Positions 7,430 to 16,561 of a stretch of DNA of 64,000 nt are shown piece after piece. Numbering within the stretch: position 1 is the first letter of the stretch; every line of letters starts with the position of its first letter. The stretch lies in NCBI GenBank assembly GCA_026391455.1, contig JAPLEH010000022.1, forward strand, positions 1 through 64,000. Reading direction: 5' to 3'. The notes below the pieces were generated by a model. The model did no database searches, was not told the origin of the DNA, and worked only from the letters and a program-made list of their open reading frames with translations. The DNA is from Bacteroidota bacterium (GTDB lineage: Bacteria > Bacteroidota > Bacteroidia > Chitinophagales > Chitinophagaceae). Made by a program: the position numbers and the translations under genes.

Positions 7430-8356
7430 TTAGTTATTTCTGCCCGACAAAAGATACAGCACGGCCATTCGCACGGCCACTCCATTTTCTACTTGTTGGA
7501 GAATAATGGATTGTTTGCTGTCTGCCACATCACTGTCGAGTTCCACGCCCCGGTTGATCGGCCCCGGGTGCATGATCACGATCTCTTTATGCAGACTATC
7601 GAGTAGCTTTCTGTTGATACCATAAGCCAGGCTGTATTCGCGTAGCGAGGAGAATAATACCTGGTTTTGACGCTCGAGTTGTATACGGAGTACATTGGCA
7701 ACATCGCACCATTCCAGTGTTTCCCGGAGATGATAACTCACATTTACTCCCAATGCCTGCTGTATATATTTGGGGATCAGTGTGGGAGGTCCGCATACCG
7801 TTACTTCTGCTCCCATTTTTTTGAGCAGGTAAATATTGCTTTGCGCCACCCGGCTGTGCATGATATCGCCGATGATTGCCACTTTCCGGCCTTCCAGTCC
7901 CCCGGTCTTTTCCTGTATAGAAAATGCGTCGAGTAAGCCTTGTGTCGGGTGTTCGTTGATTCCATCCCCGGCATTGATAATGGCTGCAGGGATATGCTGC
8001 GATAGAAAATGCGGGGCCCCGCTGGCACTGTGCCGCATCACCACCATATCCACTTTCATGGAGAGGATATTATTGACCGTGTCGAGCAGTGTTTCGCCTT
8101 TGGCTGCGGATGAACCGGATACCGCAAAATTGATAGTATCGGCACTCAATCTTTTTTCTGCCAGTTCAAAAGAAAAACGGGTTCGGGTGGAGTTTTCGTA
8201 AAACAGGTTAACAATTGTCACATCACGAAGGGATGGAACTTTTTTAACCGGACGCTGTAAAACTTCTTTGAATTGGCTGGCAGTGGACAGAATGATGGAA
8301 ATATCTTCCCTGGTGAGATTTTTAATGCCGAGCAGATGTCGAGTAGATAGTTGCAT
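7430..8356 (-). CDS. pyrB: aspartate carbamoyltransferase catalytic subunit
   Basis: It catalyses carbamoyl phosphate + aspartate to N-carbamoyl-aspartate, the second step of pyrimidine synthesis. FYENSTRTRFSFELAEKRL (carbamoyl-phosphate loop, residues 52-70), the HPTQGLLDAF segment and MHPGPINRGVELDSDV are diagnostic. The length of 308 residues is normal for the catalytic chain. No regulatory pyrI is adjacent, as expected where PyrR controls the pathway. It is downstream of pyrR with a 57-bp gap, so they are probably one transcript. Confidence 0.96.
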   Translation of the reverse strand: MQLSTRHLLGIKNLTREDISIILSTASQFKEVLQRPVKKVPSLRDVTIVNLFYENSTRTRFSFELAEKRLSADTINFAVSGSSAAKGETLLDTVNNILSMKVDMVVMRHSASGAPHFLSQHIPAAIINAGDGINEHPTQGLLDAFSIQEKTGGLEGRKVAIIGDIMHSRVAQSNIYLLKKMGAEVTVCGPPTLIPKYIQQALGVNVSYHLRETLEWCDVANVLRIQLERQNQVLFSSLREYSLAYGINRKLLDSLHKEIVIMHPGPINRGVELDSDVADSKQSIILQQVENGVAVRMAVLYLLSGRNN

Positions 8357-8413
8357 TAAAGGTCGAAGTTATGGGAATTTGGGCATGCGAACTGAAATTT
8401 CTTCCAACCGGGT

Positions 8414-8938
8414 TCAGGAAGGCAATAATACAACTTCCAGGTCACCGGTATCAGTTTGCCGGAGCTTCACTTTATCGGTTTTTTCTGTTTGAATGGTGGT
8501 GCCGACATAATCTGCCTGAATGGGAAACTGGCGGTGTTCCTTGCGGTCTACCAGTACACATAATTCAACCTTCGCCGGGCGTCCATAATCGAGTAACGCA
8601 TCCAGTGCTGCTTTAATGGTACGGCCAGTAAAGAGTACATCGTCGATAAGTATGATGGTTTTGTTTTCGATATCGAAGGGAATATTCATCCGGTCGGGTG
8701 CGAGGATCTCTTTGCGGATATCGTCCCGGTAGAAAGTAATATCCAGTTGACCGTAAAGAGGCTGTTTGCCGGTTAACTCCTCCTTCAATTGATCCATGAT
8801 CCGGTCGGCCACCACTACTCCACCCTGCTGGATGCCGATCAGGAGCAGGTCATTCGCAGATGCATGATGCAGTTTAATATCCTGTGCCAGCCTGCTGATG
8901 CAGTTGTTTAATTGTTCCCGGGTAAGCAGTACTTTCAC
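8414..8938 (-). CDS. pyrR: pyrimidine operon regulator / uracil phosphoribosyltransferase PyrR
   Basis: A 174-residue PRTase with the PRPP-binding motif TIILIDDVLFTGRTIKAA (about residues 94-111), the N-terminal LTREQLNNCISRLAQDI helix and LLIGIQQGGVVVADRI. This matches PyrR, which in Bacilli binds UMP and attenuates pyr mRNA and also has UPRTase activity. Immediate linkage to pyrB supports the call. No PyrR-type RNA anti-antiterminator could be recognised by eye upstream, so regulatory function in this organism is inferred. Confidence 0.92.
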   Translation of the reverse strand: MKVLLTREQLNNCISRLAQDIKLHHASANDLLLIGIQQGGVVVADRIMDQLKEELTGKQPLYGQLDITFYRDDIRKEILAPDRMNIPFDIENKTIILIDDVLFTGRTIKAALDALLDYGRPAKVELCVLVDRKEHRQFPIQADYVGTTIQTEKTDKVKLRQTDTGDLEVVLLPS

Positions 8939-8969
8939 TTTATAGTAGGTTTGATATTATTTATGTATA

Positions 8970-9000
8970 CAAATTTACAGTACAAATTACATAATTCGAA
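8970..9000 (-). promoter_or_regulatory. putative pyrRB promoter (TTCG-N19-TAAATTTG)
   Basis: On the minus strand TAAATTTG (8977-8970) fits TAnnTTTG and is preceded at 19 nt by TTCG (9000-8997), one base off the -33 TTTG. It lies 31 bp upstream of the pyrR ATG. Confidence 0.5.
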
Positions 9001-9028
9001 GGGATAAAATGCACCCGAAACCGGCTGA

Positions 9029-9063
9029 AAAAGAAAAAGCCACCGGAATAACCGGCAGCTTTC
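9029..9063 (-). terminator. rho-independent terminator downstream of the beta-barrel gene
   Basis: On the minus strand AAAGCTGCCGG - TTATT - CCGGTGGCTTT forms an 11-bp stem (one G-U and one mismatch) followed by TTTCTTTTT. It ends the 9087-9698 transcript before the pyrR promoter. Confidence 0.8.
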
Positions 9064-9086
9064 TTGATCATGACGTAAAATAATTA

Positions 9087-9698
9087 TCAGAATTTAATAG
9101 CAATACCACCCTGGAAATAAGAACCGGTTACATAACCGATCTCTGCATACAGGCCGATATTTGAAGTGAAATAATATTTAGCACCCAGTGCACCACTGTA
9201 AATGAAAGCAGAGGGAATGGATACAGCACTGTTGAAACTGTAATTCGCATCATTATCAGAGCTGTTCAATTTGAAGTTACCATACCCCAGACCGAGGCCC
9301 AGATAAGGGTCAAATTTTTCAGACTGACCGAAGTGATAGTTACCGCGTGCAAAGATCTGCAGCGATTTCAGTTCTTCTGTAGTGATCAGATCACCACCAT
9401 TTGAATTGGCACCGGGATCAGTAGATACGTTCTTTACAGAACCATATCCCAACTGTACCCCTACGCCGATTTTTTCGGAAACACCATACTCAAATCCTAC
9501 AGCATACGGACCTACCGCTGTGGTTTTGCTGTTAGTGAATCCTGCAGATAATTTAAAGAGAGTTTTCCAGATGCTTCCCACCCCGTATCCGAGGTTAACC
9601 ACCTTTGTACCCTGACCGGCCCAGGCGCCGTCGCCTTCCTGTGCCTTGGCAATCATCCCTGCGAATGCGAATACCGCTACTAGCATTACTTTTTTCAT
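9087..9698 (-). CDS. outer-membrane beta-barrel protein
   Basis: A 203-residue protein with a signal peptide (MKKVMLVAVFAFAGMIAKAQ). The rest is alternating amphipathic beta strands with aromatic girdles (VGFEYGVSEKIGVGVQLGYGS, FDPYLGLGLGYGNFKL) ending in GGIAIKF, the C-terminal phenylalanine typical of outer-membrane barrels. It fits the OmpA/OmpX-like outer membrane beta-barrel class with about eight strands. Specific function is unknown. It is monocistronic, with its own promoter and a terminator. Confidence 0.85.
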   Translation of the reverse strand: MKKVMLVAVFAFAGMIAKAQEGDGAWAGQGTKVVNLGYGVGSIWKTLFKLSAGFTNSKTTAVGPYAVGFEYGVSEKIGVGVQLGYGSVKNVSTDPGANSNGGDLITTEELKSLQIFARGNYHFGQSEKFDPYLGLGLGYGNFKLNSSDNDANYSFNSAVSIPSAFIYSGALGAKYYFTSNIGLYAEIGYVTGSYFQGGIAIKF

Positions 9699-9733
9699 AA
9701 TGTGAAGAGTTTAATTGTTAATCATGACCGCGG

Positions 9734-9765
9734 CAAAAATAAGTATTAAGCATTATTTATCCCAA
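9734..9765 (-). promoter_or_regulatory. Bacteroidetes-type promoter of the beta-barrel gene
   Basis: On the minus strand TATTTTTG (9741-9734) matches TAnnTTTG with TTG (9765-9763) 21 nt upstream. It lies 35 bp before the ATG at 9698. Confidence 0.55.
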
Positions 9766-9823
9766 TAAAGAGGCACTGATTATTATCACTGTTATAGGTG
9801 TATTTAACAAAATGTTTGCGAAA

Positions 9824-9868
9824 TAAAAAAGCGCGGAGACCTGTATTGATTACAGTTTCCGCGCTTAG
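9824..9868 (-). terminator. rho-independent terminator of pruA
   Basis: On the minus strand AAGCGCGGA ... TCCGCGCTT (9-bp perfect stem, with internal extra pairing CTGTAATCAATACAG) is followed by TTTTTATTT. It lies 19 bp past the pruA stop. Confidence 0.85.
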
Positions 9869-9886
9869 TTATTATGCCTAGTATTA

Positions 9887-11518
9887 CTATTTTTCCTGGA
9901 GGAAAGGATATCCGTAATGTAGCGGAGGATTGAATGTTTCTTTGATCGTGCGTGCGCTCAGCCAGCGGTACAGATTGAGTATAGAACCCGCTTTATCATT
10001 GGTGCCGCTGGCCCTTGCCCCACCGAAGGGTTGTTGTCCCACCACTGCACCGGTGGGTTTATCGTTGATATAAAAATTACCTGCTGCATTCCGAAGTTTG
10101 TCAGTAGCTAATTCTACAGCCGTTCTGTCCTGTGCGATGATGGCCCCTGTTAATGCGTAGGGGGATGTATCATTCACCAACTCCAGTGTTTTTTCAAAAC
10201 TGTTAGCAGGATATATATATACGGTGAGTACCGGCCCGAATATTTCTTCGCACATGGTTACATAATCGGGTTTCTTAGCTTCGATGATCGTGGGTTGTAC
10301 GAACCAGCCGTCTTTGCTGTCGCACTTCCCTCCCACCCATATCTCCGCTTTGGGATCTTTCTTCGCGTTGTCAATATACCGTTTGATATTGTTGAAACTT
10401 TTTTCATCAATTACCGCATTGATGAAATTGGTAAAATCTTCCACACTGCCCATTTTAAAACTCTTTACCCCGGCAATCAACTTTTTCTTTACTTCTTCTG
10501 CCATGTTTGACGGAATATATGCCCGTGAAGCTGCAGAACATTTTTGCCCCTGGAATTCGAATGCGCCACGCAGCAACGCCGTTACCACCACATCGGGGTC
10601 GGCACTCTTATGCGCAATCACAAAATCCTTACCCCCTGTTTCACCCACAATACGCGGGTAGGATTTATAGTTGGGCATATTCTTACCGATCGTCTCCCAC
10701 ATATTATTGAATACACCTGTAGAACCGGTGAAATGCACACCGGCAAAATCGCGGTGATTGAAACATACTTTTCCGATCGTGGGTCCGTCTACGTAAATCA
10801 AATTGATAACGCCATCAGGCAGACCTGCTTCTTTCAAAATACGCATGGTCATTTGCGCGGAATATACCTGTGTATTGGCGGGCTTCCATACCACTACGTT
10901 TCCACACATGGCTGCGGACGTTGGCAGATTTCCACCGATGGCGGTGAAATTGAATGGCGTTACAGCCAGTACAAATCCTTCCAGCGGGCGATACTCCATC
11001 CGGTTGTGCATGCCTGGTCCGCTGATGGGTTGTTGCTTGTATATTTCCGAAAGAAAATGCACATTGAAACGTAAAAAGTCGATCAGTTCACAAGCGGCGT
11101 CGATCTCCGCCTGAAATGCATTCTTACTCTGGCCCAGCATGGTGGTGCCGTTCATGTACGGGCGGTATTTGGTAGCCATCAGGTCAGCCGCTTTCAGGAA
11201 TATACCCGCCCTGTTTTCCCAGCTCATGGCTGCCCAGCTTTCTTTGGCTGCCAGTGCGGCTTCTATGGCCTGGTGTACATGTTTTTCTTCACCGGCATGA
11301 AAATAGCCAAGCGTATGTTTGGTTTCATGCGGCGGATGCATGGCCACTTTTTTACCGGTCCTTACTTCTTTGCTGCCGATATACATGGGCACATCCACTT
11401 CCGTTTTCTTCAATTCAGCCAGTACTTCTTTTAATCGTTTCTTTTCGGGCGATCCGGGGCCATAACTTAATACCGGCTCATTGACTGGCATGGGGTAAGA
11501 GAAGGTTCCGATGGACAT
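9887..11518 (-). CDS. pruA: L-glutamate gamma-semialdehyde (1-pyrroline-5-carboxylate) dehydrogenase
   Basis: It oxidises glutamate semialdehyde to glutamate with NAD+, the second step of proline catabolism. About 543 residues from the ATG at 11518. The aldehyde-dehydrogenase features are VVWKPANTQVYSA, VHFTGSTGVF, VGETGGKDFV (general base Glu) and FQGQKCSAASRAY (nucleophile Cys); FGGARASGTNDKAG is the P5CDH-type C-terminal block. The frame extends to 11560, but that extension would cross the -7 element at 11545-11538, so 11518 is preferred. No proline dehydrogenase gene is adjacent. Confidence 0.94.
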   Translation of the reverse strand: MSIGTFSYPMPVNEPVLSYGPGSPEKKRLKEVLAELKKTEVDVPMYIGSKEVRTGKKVAMHPPHETKHTLGYFHAGEEKHVHQAIEAALAAKESWAAMSWENRAGIFLKAADLMATKYRPYMNGTTMLGQSKNAFQAEIDAACELIDFLRFNVHFLSEIYKQQPISGPGMHNRMEYRPLEGFVLAVTPFNFTAIGGNLPTSAAMCGNVVVWKPANTQVYSAQMTMRILKEAGLPDGVINLIYVDGPTIGKVCFNHRDFAGVHFTGSTGVFNNMWETIGKNMPNYKSYPRIVGETGGKDFVIAHKSADPDVVVTALLRGAFEFQGQKCSAASRAYIPSNMAEEVKKKLIAGVKSFKMGSVEDFTNFINAVIDEKSFNNIKRYIDNAKKDPKAEIWVGGKCDSKDGWFVQPTIIEAKKPDYVTMCEEIFGPVLTVYIYPANSFEKTLELVNDTSPYALTGAIIAQDRTAVELATDKLRNAAGNFYINDKPTGAVVGQQPFGGARASGTNDKAGSILNLYRWLSARTIKETFNPPLHYGYPFLQEK

Positions 11519-11537
11519 ACAGGTAAATTTTGAAATG

Positions 11538-11545
11538 CAAAGGTA
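11538..11545 (-). promoter_or_regulatory. -7 element TACCTTTG of pruA
   Basis: Perfect TAnnTTTG on the minus strand, 19 bp upstream of the ATG at 11518 and just downstream of the terminator of the preceding gene. It decides against the longer ORF start at 11560. No clear -33 box. Confidence 0.55.
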
Positions 11546-11560
11546 GGTCTGATCGGGCAA

Positions 11561-11583
11561 TAAAAAAACCAGCTTACGCTGGC
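11561..11583 (-). terminator. rho-independent terminator of the 822-residue repeat protein gene
   Basis: On the minus strand CCAGC-GTAA-GCTGG followed by TTTTTTTATT. It is a short but GC-rich stem with a tetraloop, 26 bp after the stop codon. Confidence 0.75.
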
Positions 11584-11608
11584 TGGATTTTCACTGAAAT
11601 TCCGTTCA

Positions 11609-14077
11609 TTAATCTGCTTCATCCACCGTATAAGTGATACGTGCATTATATATCCTGAGATTTCCATTGAATTCAATCGTATTGAAACGTAAAAAGTAAT
11701 TCCGCAACTCATTTACTACAATATTCAATCCGGTAACGGCAATATTGGTATCTCCAAAGTTGGCCGCTGCACCGGTGCCGGGTACACTGGCCAACACGGA
11801 TGGTAAAAAACTACTTACCGATACCAGTTCGGCCGATACTTCGTAGGTACCAGAAGCGTCCCGCACATTCAATGAGATCCCTGTAATGATGGCACCGGCG
11901 GGTAAATATACCGGTGCTTCAAAAAAAGCAGCAACACCTGCTGTTCCGCTAACCAGGGTTTGACCGCCGGAAATGGTAGTGGAATTAATACCTGCGGTGG
12001 ACGTACCATTGACGGGCATTAATTGAAAAGCAGCAGCAGGCAATGAAAGGTTTCTGGTTTTAGGCGTCTGATAGGCAAACGTACTTGCATTGAATCTGGT
12101 GGCGTTCATTTGTGATGCATTAACAACGAAGAGATCAAGGTTATTATCCCAGGAGCCGTTGCCATCTGCATCGCTTACAAGTACTTTATTCAAACCGGCG
12201 CTACCGGTTATTTGCAATGATGTGGTTACCGTTTTACCACCTACTTTGAGCCGGGCGTTTAGTTCAGGCGGCACTCCGATACCGATACCGTTAATACCAT
12301 CGTCCCTAATCAAACCATTTACCAGACTGGTGCCATTCCAGCGGGGAACTGCATTTAAAACGGAAACTAGTACGGATGGATCTGACTCAGGAACGTTGAA
12401 TATAGAACTGCTTACCCAACTGGCATTTCCACTGCCATCGCAGCGCAGAATATAGCCATTCAAGGCACCATTGGTCATTTGAAAATTTGTAGTAGCCGTT
12501 TTACCATTTACTGATAGTTTATTTCCCAACACTGGTATTGTGCCGATACCAACATTGGTCGCATCATCCTGAATGATGCCGTTTACCAATGCGGTACCGT
12601 TCCACCGGGGTACAAAATCCTCCGTAGTTGACTGTACTTGCGGATCGGATTCAGTTATCGACAACGAAGTACTGTTTACCCAGCTCGCATTTCCCAGTGC
12701 ATCGGATTGTAATACCCTGTTGGTGCCGGCTCCTGTAATTATTTGGAGGCTGTTGACAGCAATCTTTCCATTTACGGTCAACCTGTTTGATGCCCCGGGT
12801 GCTGTGCCAATACCGATATTCGTGCCATCATCCTGTATCACTCCATTTATTAAAGCGGTTCCGTTCCACCGGGGTATATAATTGCCCAGGGAGGAAAGTA
12901 CTTTGGGATCTGATTCTGTAACTGCTAAAGAGGTACTGTTTACCCAGGTGGCATTGCCATCAATATCGCTTTGTAATACCCGGTTTGCAGCAGCACCGTT
13001 TGTTAGTTGAAAAGAAGTGGTAGCCGTTTTGCCATTTACAGTAAGTTTATTACCTGGCAGCGGAGCGGTACCAATTCCAATATTGGTGGCATCATCCCGT
13101 ATCACCCCGTTAGTCAGTGCTGTTCCATTCCACCGGGGAATAGCATGCTGTAGTGAAGAAAGTACTTTGGGATCATTCTCTGATATGGCCAATGATGTTG
13201 TAGTTACCCAGGTAGCGTTACCATCTGCATCACTTTGTAAAACCCGTCCTGCAGCCGCGCCATTGTATAACTGCAACCTGTTTGCCCTTACTGTATCGGT
13301 GAGTATATTTCCATTCACTTCCAGCAATTCGACCGGATTGGAAGTACCGATTCCTACTTTACCATTTTTCAATATGGTCATCGCGTTCTTACGGTTGCCC
13401 AATGAGGTGCCATTCCCAACCATAAACAAAGCGTCCCCACCCACCCAGTTAACCGGATCAGATATGCCGATATCTACTTCATTAAATCGGCCAATGGCAA
13501 GCGCAGCAAAACTTCTTGCTTCTGTGAAATGTCCCAACGCCGTAGCATTGTTAGCTGTAGCCATTGTCTGCGATCCTGCGGTAAAAGCAGATGCACCCGT
13601 AGCTGACGTATTATTACCTGTAGCCACTGCACTGTATCCCGCAGCCAGCGAACCATTGCCAAAAGCGGCGGAAGAACCACCGGAAGCGGTGGTAAATGAT
13701 CCCATCGCCACATCACTCGTACTTAATGCATTTGTACTGTTACCCATGGCCACTGAATATACGCCGATCGCTTTCACCTGTTGTCCTGTTGCCATGGAAT
13801 AAATACCGATACTATCTCTGTCCCATTCAGTATTCACCGCTCCGCCAGATCTGAATGCCGCTTTATCTGCATACCACATCATACGATGGCCGGCACCGGT
13901 TACAGGTGGAATACCAGGACTGATCGGTAAAACGGACGGAGCCGTAAACAATACGCTGCTGTCCTTTACATGCAGCATGGCGGCAGGATGAATCGTATTG
14001 ATACCTACTTTACCCGTTTGTGCGTGGGCGCTTGTCACTAATGCAATTATGAAGAAACTAAATAATACCTGTCTCAT
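11609..14077 (-). CDS. secreted repetitive protein with YadA-head-like and PRWNGT repeats
   Basis: An 822-residue exported protein (signal MRQVLFSFFIIALVTSAHAQ). Residues about 85-205 have short YadA/Hia-head-like repeats (SVAMGN, DVAMGS, SAAFGN, SAVATGN, NATALGH, LAIGR), which form left-handed beta rolls in trimeric adhesins. Residues about 250-660 contain four PRWNGT(A/S)L-NG(V/I/L)I blocks and five VLQSDxDGNAxWV blocks in tandem with a period near 83 residues, each with an NIGIGT segment. The C-terminal part (about 690-820) is a beta-rich domain. No YadA membrane anchor or peptidase-like sorting tag is visible. Probably surface-exposed or appendage-like; the function is unknown. Confidence 0.7.
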   Translation of the reverse strand: MRQVLFSFFIIALVTSAHAQTGKVGINTIHPAAMLHVKDSSVLFTAPSVLPISPGIPPVTGAGHRMMWYADKAAFRSGGAVNTEWDRDSIGIYSMATGQQVKAIGVYSVAMGNSTNALSTSDVAMGSFTTASGGSSAAFGNGSLAAGYSAVATGNNTSATGASAFTAGSQTMATANNATALGHFTEARSFAALAIGRFNEVDIGISDPVNWVGGDALFMVGNGTSLGNRKNAMTILKNGKVGIGTSNPVELLEVNGNILTDTVRANRLQLYNGAAAGRVLQSDADGNATWVTTTSLAISENDPKVLSSLQHAIPRWNGTALTNGVIRDDATNIGIGTAPLPGNKLTVNGKTATTSFQLTNGAAANRVLQSDIDGNATWVNSTSLAVTESDPKVLSSLGNYIPRWNGTALINGVIQDDGTNIGIGTAPGASNRLTVNGKIAVNSLQIITGAGTNRVLQSDALGNASWVNSTSLSITESDPQVQSTTEDFVPRWNGTALVNGIIQDDATNVGIGTIPVLGNKLSVNGKTATTNFQMTNGALNGYILRCDGSGNASWVSSSIFNVPESDPSVLVSVLNAVPRWNGTSLVNGLIRDDGINGIGIGVPPELNARLKVGGKTVTTSLQITGSAGLNKVLVSDADGNGSWDNNLDLFVVNASQMNATRFNASTFAYQTPKTRNLSLPAAAFQLMPVNGTSTAGINSTTISGGQTLVSGTAGVAAFFEAPVYLPAGAIITGISLNVRDASGTYEVSAELVSVSSFLPSVLASVPGTGAAANFGDTNIAVTGLNIVVNELRNYFLRFNTIEFNGNLRIYNARITYTVDEAD

Positions 14078-14233
14078 CTGAGTTTATGGTTTTATGTGTT
14101 TTCTGTTTCTGAAAAAACCTGGTGCGCTGGTTTATCTGAGCCGTTTGAATGTCAGGAATAGCAGTTGCAGATAAAGCAGATTGCACGGTGCATCAAAGCT
14201 GAAAAAATTATCGCGCCCCTGTATCCGCCAAAA

Positions 14234-14260
14234 GGATGATTTTAAAAATCAGCCAAAAGG
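14234..14260 (+). promoter_or_regulatory. dyad operator candidate with half-site AAAATCAKCC
   Basis: GGATGATTTT-A-AAAATCAGCC (14234-14254) is an inverted repeat of AAAATCA(T/G)CC, flanked by direct GCCAAAAGG copies at 14227-14235 and 14252-14260. The 16-mer AAAATCAGCCAAAAGG (14245-14260) recurs at 15/16 identity upstream of the histidine kinase gene (18568-18553, minus). It lies in the divergent promoter region of 11609-14077 (-) and 14321-15877 (+), 60 bp before the latter's ATG. Likely binding site of the adjacent LuxR-type regulator (inference). Confidence 0.6.
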
Positions 14261-14320
14261 TGGATAAAAACGGAAAAGACATAAAATAGCTTTACGGCAT
14301 TACTCACTCAACTTATTTAC

Positions 14321-15877
14321 ATGAAAAAAATAACACTTCTGTTGCTGCTGGTGGCACTGGCCGGCGCAGCCTTTTCTCAAACCCTTTCTCCGGAATCAAA
14401 GCTGGCAGTGAACACTATTTCCGGACTGCTGCCCCGCCTGTATATTAATGAGCAATATACCCGGCCCATTGGCATTGAGGAATTTGCCCGGGTAAGGCAG
14501 GACTGGGATATCTATATGGAGAATCATAATGCGGCTGTTGCGGCCTGGAATAAAATAGCCCGGCACGAATTACAACACCCGGAAGTGATCGCTATACGCA
14601 AACCGCTGGCAGACAGGATTACTTTCTTTCAGCAATGGACAGCACAGTTAAAAGCTACTCAGAAAATAATCAATGACAATCCGGCCGCTTTCAGTACGCC
14701 AGAAGCAGTATTATCCGAAACAAGCCGGGAAAAATTGAAACAAATAGGTCCATTACTTGCCGGCATTGAAATAAAACCGGAGTACAGCGGTGTGTTGCTG
14801 CCATCGCAATATGTACCAGCTGCCGAATGGTTTTTGAAGATAAAAGGCAATTATATTAAAGCCACAGGCCTGCTGGCATCACTGCAAAAGATCGAACGCC
14901 CCCACCCCGATGCCATGAAGGAGGAGGAGAAACTGCTGGCCATACAGGCTGTTTATTTGAATGTAGAGAAACAATTAAAGGCTGCAGGCAATGCCCAAAC
15001 AAATAGCGGTATCCGAAAAATGTGGGCCGATGATGTATCGAAATATAAAGACGCCGTACTTATTTTCGCCGATGTATTGGGTATTGATTTACCACAAAAC
15101 ACAAGTAATTCCAGAACATTATTTGAATTAACTCCCGACAACTATGACAAAACCCTCAAAGACCTGGAAGCTTTATCTATGCTGATGACTGGGAACTATA
15201 AAGATCTGGTTGATAATTTTTCCCATGTCTTTCCAACACTGGAAAACTCTCCCTGTGTATATCGTATGGTAGCAGTAAACCGGAAAGCGCTTATACCGGA
15301 AGTGGTAAAACTATCTGCTTCCCGTTTTATGGCCAATGCGATGCATGGAGCACCGGATATCACAGACCTGGAAAAACAGGAAGGCTGGATGGACGGAAGT
15401 TTCACCCCTGCTGAAAGTAAATTAAGATTGACCGAAATAAAATCCAGGTTCCTTCCTGTATTGAAGAAAGCCGGTATCAGTGAAAAAGAGGCCGGACTTG
15501 ACCAGTTAGATACTGCCTATAATACCTATTGGAGAAAAGCAGAAGAGTTGGCACCGCGATGGGCATTTCCAACTGATGCGAATGCGAGTGGAGATGCCAG
15601 GGCAAAACTTCTGTTTACGAATAATATTAAATCGGCCTATCCCGGTGTGCAGATCATTAAACTGGGTTTTGCCTATGATGCCAAATGGACCGTTTATATC
15701 AATGAATTCAACCAGCCCCGTCACCGTACCATCGGCACCACTGCATTGATCAAACTACCGGGAGAGAAATATTATACCGCCTGGCAATTACTGTTTAATG
15801 AAGACTATGCCGGAGGGGGCAAATTCTCGGGTGGTTCGATACAATGGTTAAAATGGAGATGGCAGACAAATAAATAA
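14321..15877 (+). CDS. secreted protein of unknown function (518 aa)
   Basis: Not recognised. The signal peptide MKKITLLLLLVALAGAAFSQ is followed by a long, mostly helical region (about residues 25-400, many charged helices such as YMENHNAAVAAWNKIARHELQ). A C-terminal part (about 430-515) has mixed strands and aromatic residues (VYINEFNQPRHRTIGTTALIK, GEKYYTAWQLLF). No catalytic motif was seen. It is preceded by the dyad operator candidate also present before the sensor kinase gene, and followed by a strong terminator. Convergent with the two-component operon, it may be that system's output. Confidence 0.7.
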   Translation: MKKITLLLLLVALAGAAFSQTLSPESKLAVNTISGLLPRLYINEQYTRPIGIEEFARVRQDWDIYMENHNAAVAAWNKIARHELQHPEVIAIRKPLADRITFFQQWTAQLKATQKIINDNPAAFSTPEAVLSETSREKLKQIGPLLAGIEIKPEYSGVLLPSQYVPAAEWFLKIKGNYIKATGLLASLQKIERPHPDAMKEEEKLLAIQAVYLNVEKQLKAAGNAQTNSGIRKMWADDVSKYKDAVLIFADVLGIDLPQNTSNSRTLFELTPDNYDKTLKDLEALSMLMTGNYKDLVDNFSHVFPTLENSPCVYRMVAVNRKALIPEVVKLSASRFMANAMHGAPDITDLEKQEGWMDGSFTPAESKLRLTEIKSRFLPVLKKAGISEKEAGLDQLDTAYNTYWRKAEELAPRWAFPTDANASGDARAKLLFTNNIKSAYPGVQIIKLGFAYDAKWTVYINEFNQPRHRTIGTTALIKLPGEKYYTAWQLLFNEDYAGGGKFSGGSIQWLKWRWQTNK

Positions 15878-15889
15878 ATGTAAATGAGC

Positions 15890-15930
15890 ATCCGTTAAAT
15901 AGTCTTCGGACTGTTTAGCGGATCTTTTTC
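15890..15930 (+). terminator. strong rho-independent terminator (UUCG tetraloop)
   Basis: ATCCGTTAAATAGTC-TTCG-GACTGTTTAGCGGAT forms a 15-bp stem with two G-U pairs and a TTCG loop, followed by CTTTTTCTTT. It ends the 14321-15877 transcript and separates it from the convergent response regulator gene. Confidence 0.88.
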
Positions 15931-15940
15931 TTTAGCTATT

Positions 15941-16561
15941 TCATCGCATCATTTCACGGATACGGGCTACCGCTCCTGTACGCGAATACACATCTAATTT
16001 CAGGTAAATATTCCGGATATGCGTTTTAACTGTACTTACAGCAATAAATAGTTGCGCAGCCATTTGTTTCGTGGTGAGTCCCTCAAATATTTTTTCGAGC
16101 ATTTCATATTCCCGTTCGCTCAATGGAGAAGCTAATTTTTGATTGATCCTGTTTATTTCAGGAAGCAGAAACACATGCTTCATTTTTTTTCCAAATGCAA
16201 GCAAACCGAGTTGTAAAGCGGCGAACAGGTTCTTTTCGGTAAAAGGTTTCACCAGGTACCCTGAAGGTTCGGTATGCTGAGCCATTTCAAGTGTGGCTTT
16301 ATCTGAATAGGCAGTAAGGTAAACAAAGGGAATATGATACAACCTGTTTATTTCTTCAGCAATATGAATCCCTTCATTTCCCTTTTTTAAGTTAATATCA
16401 AGTAATACGATATCAGGCCGGTTCTTTTCCAATTCTTCCAACGCCGCTTTTTCAGTGTACACTACTGCAGAAACCCTGAAGTCAATATTATTAAGTGCTT
16501 CCGCTATATCCTCGGCCACCATGGGTTCGTCTTCCACAATTAATACGTTTATTTCACTCAT
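15941..16561 (-). CDS. response regulator, receiver + LuxR-type HTH
   Basis: A 206-residue regulator. The receiver domain (residues 4-125) has the acidic triad EDE (10-12), phospho-acceptor Asp55 in IVLLDINLKKG, Thr in FVYLTAYS and Lys in LVKPF. The C-terminal LuxR/NarL HTH (about 143-205) contains LTTKQMAAQLFIAVSTVKTH. Its start overlaps the kinase gene stop by 4 bp (16558-16561), so kinase and regulator are translationally coupled. Targets probably include the dyad at 14234-14260 and the kinase promoter. Confidence 0.93.
   Translation of the reverse strand: MSEINVLIVEDEPMVAEDIAEALNNIDFRVSAVVYTEKAALEELEKNRPDIVLLDINLKKGNEGIHIAEEINRLYHIPFVYLTAYSDKATLEMAQHTEPSGYLVKPFTEKNLFAALQLGLLAFGKKMKHVFLLPEINRINQKLASPLSEREYEMLEKIFEGLTTKQMAAQLFIAVSTVKTHIRNIYLKLDVYSRTGAVARIREMMR

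Noticed and set aside
13017-13802. 261-residue rightward ORF
   Set aside because: Antisense to the repeat protein; its apparent internal repeats simply mirror that gene.
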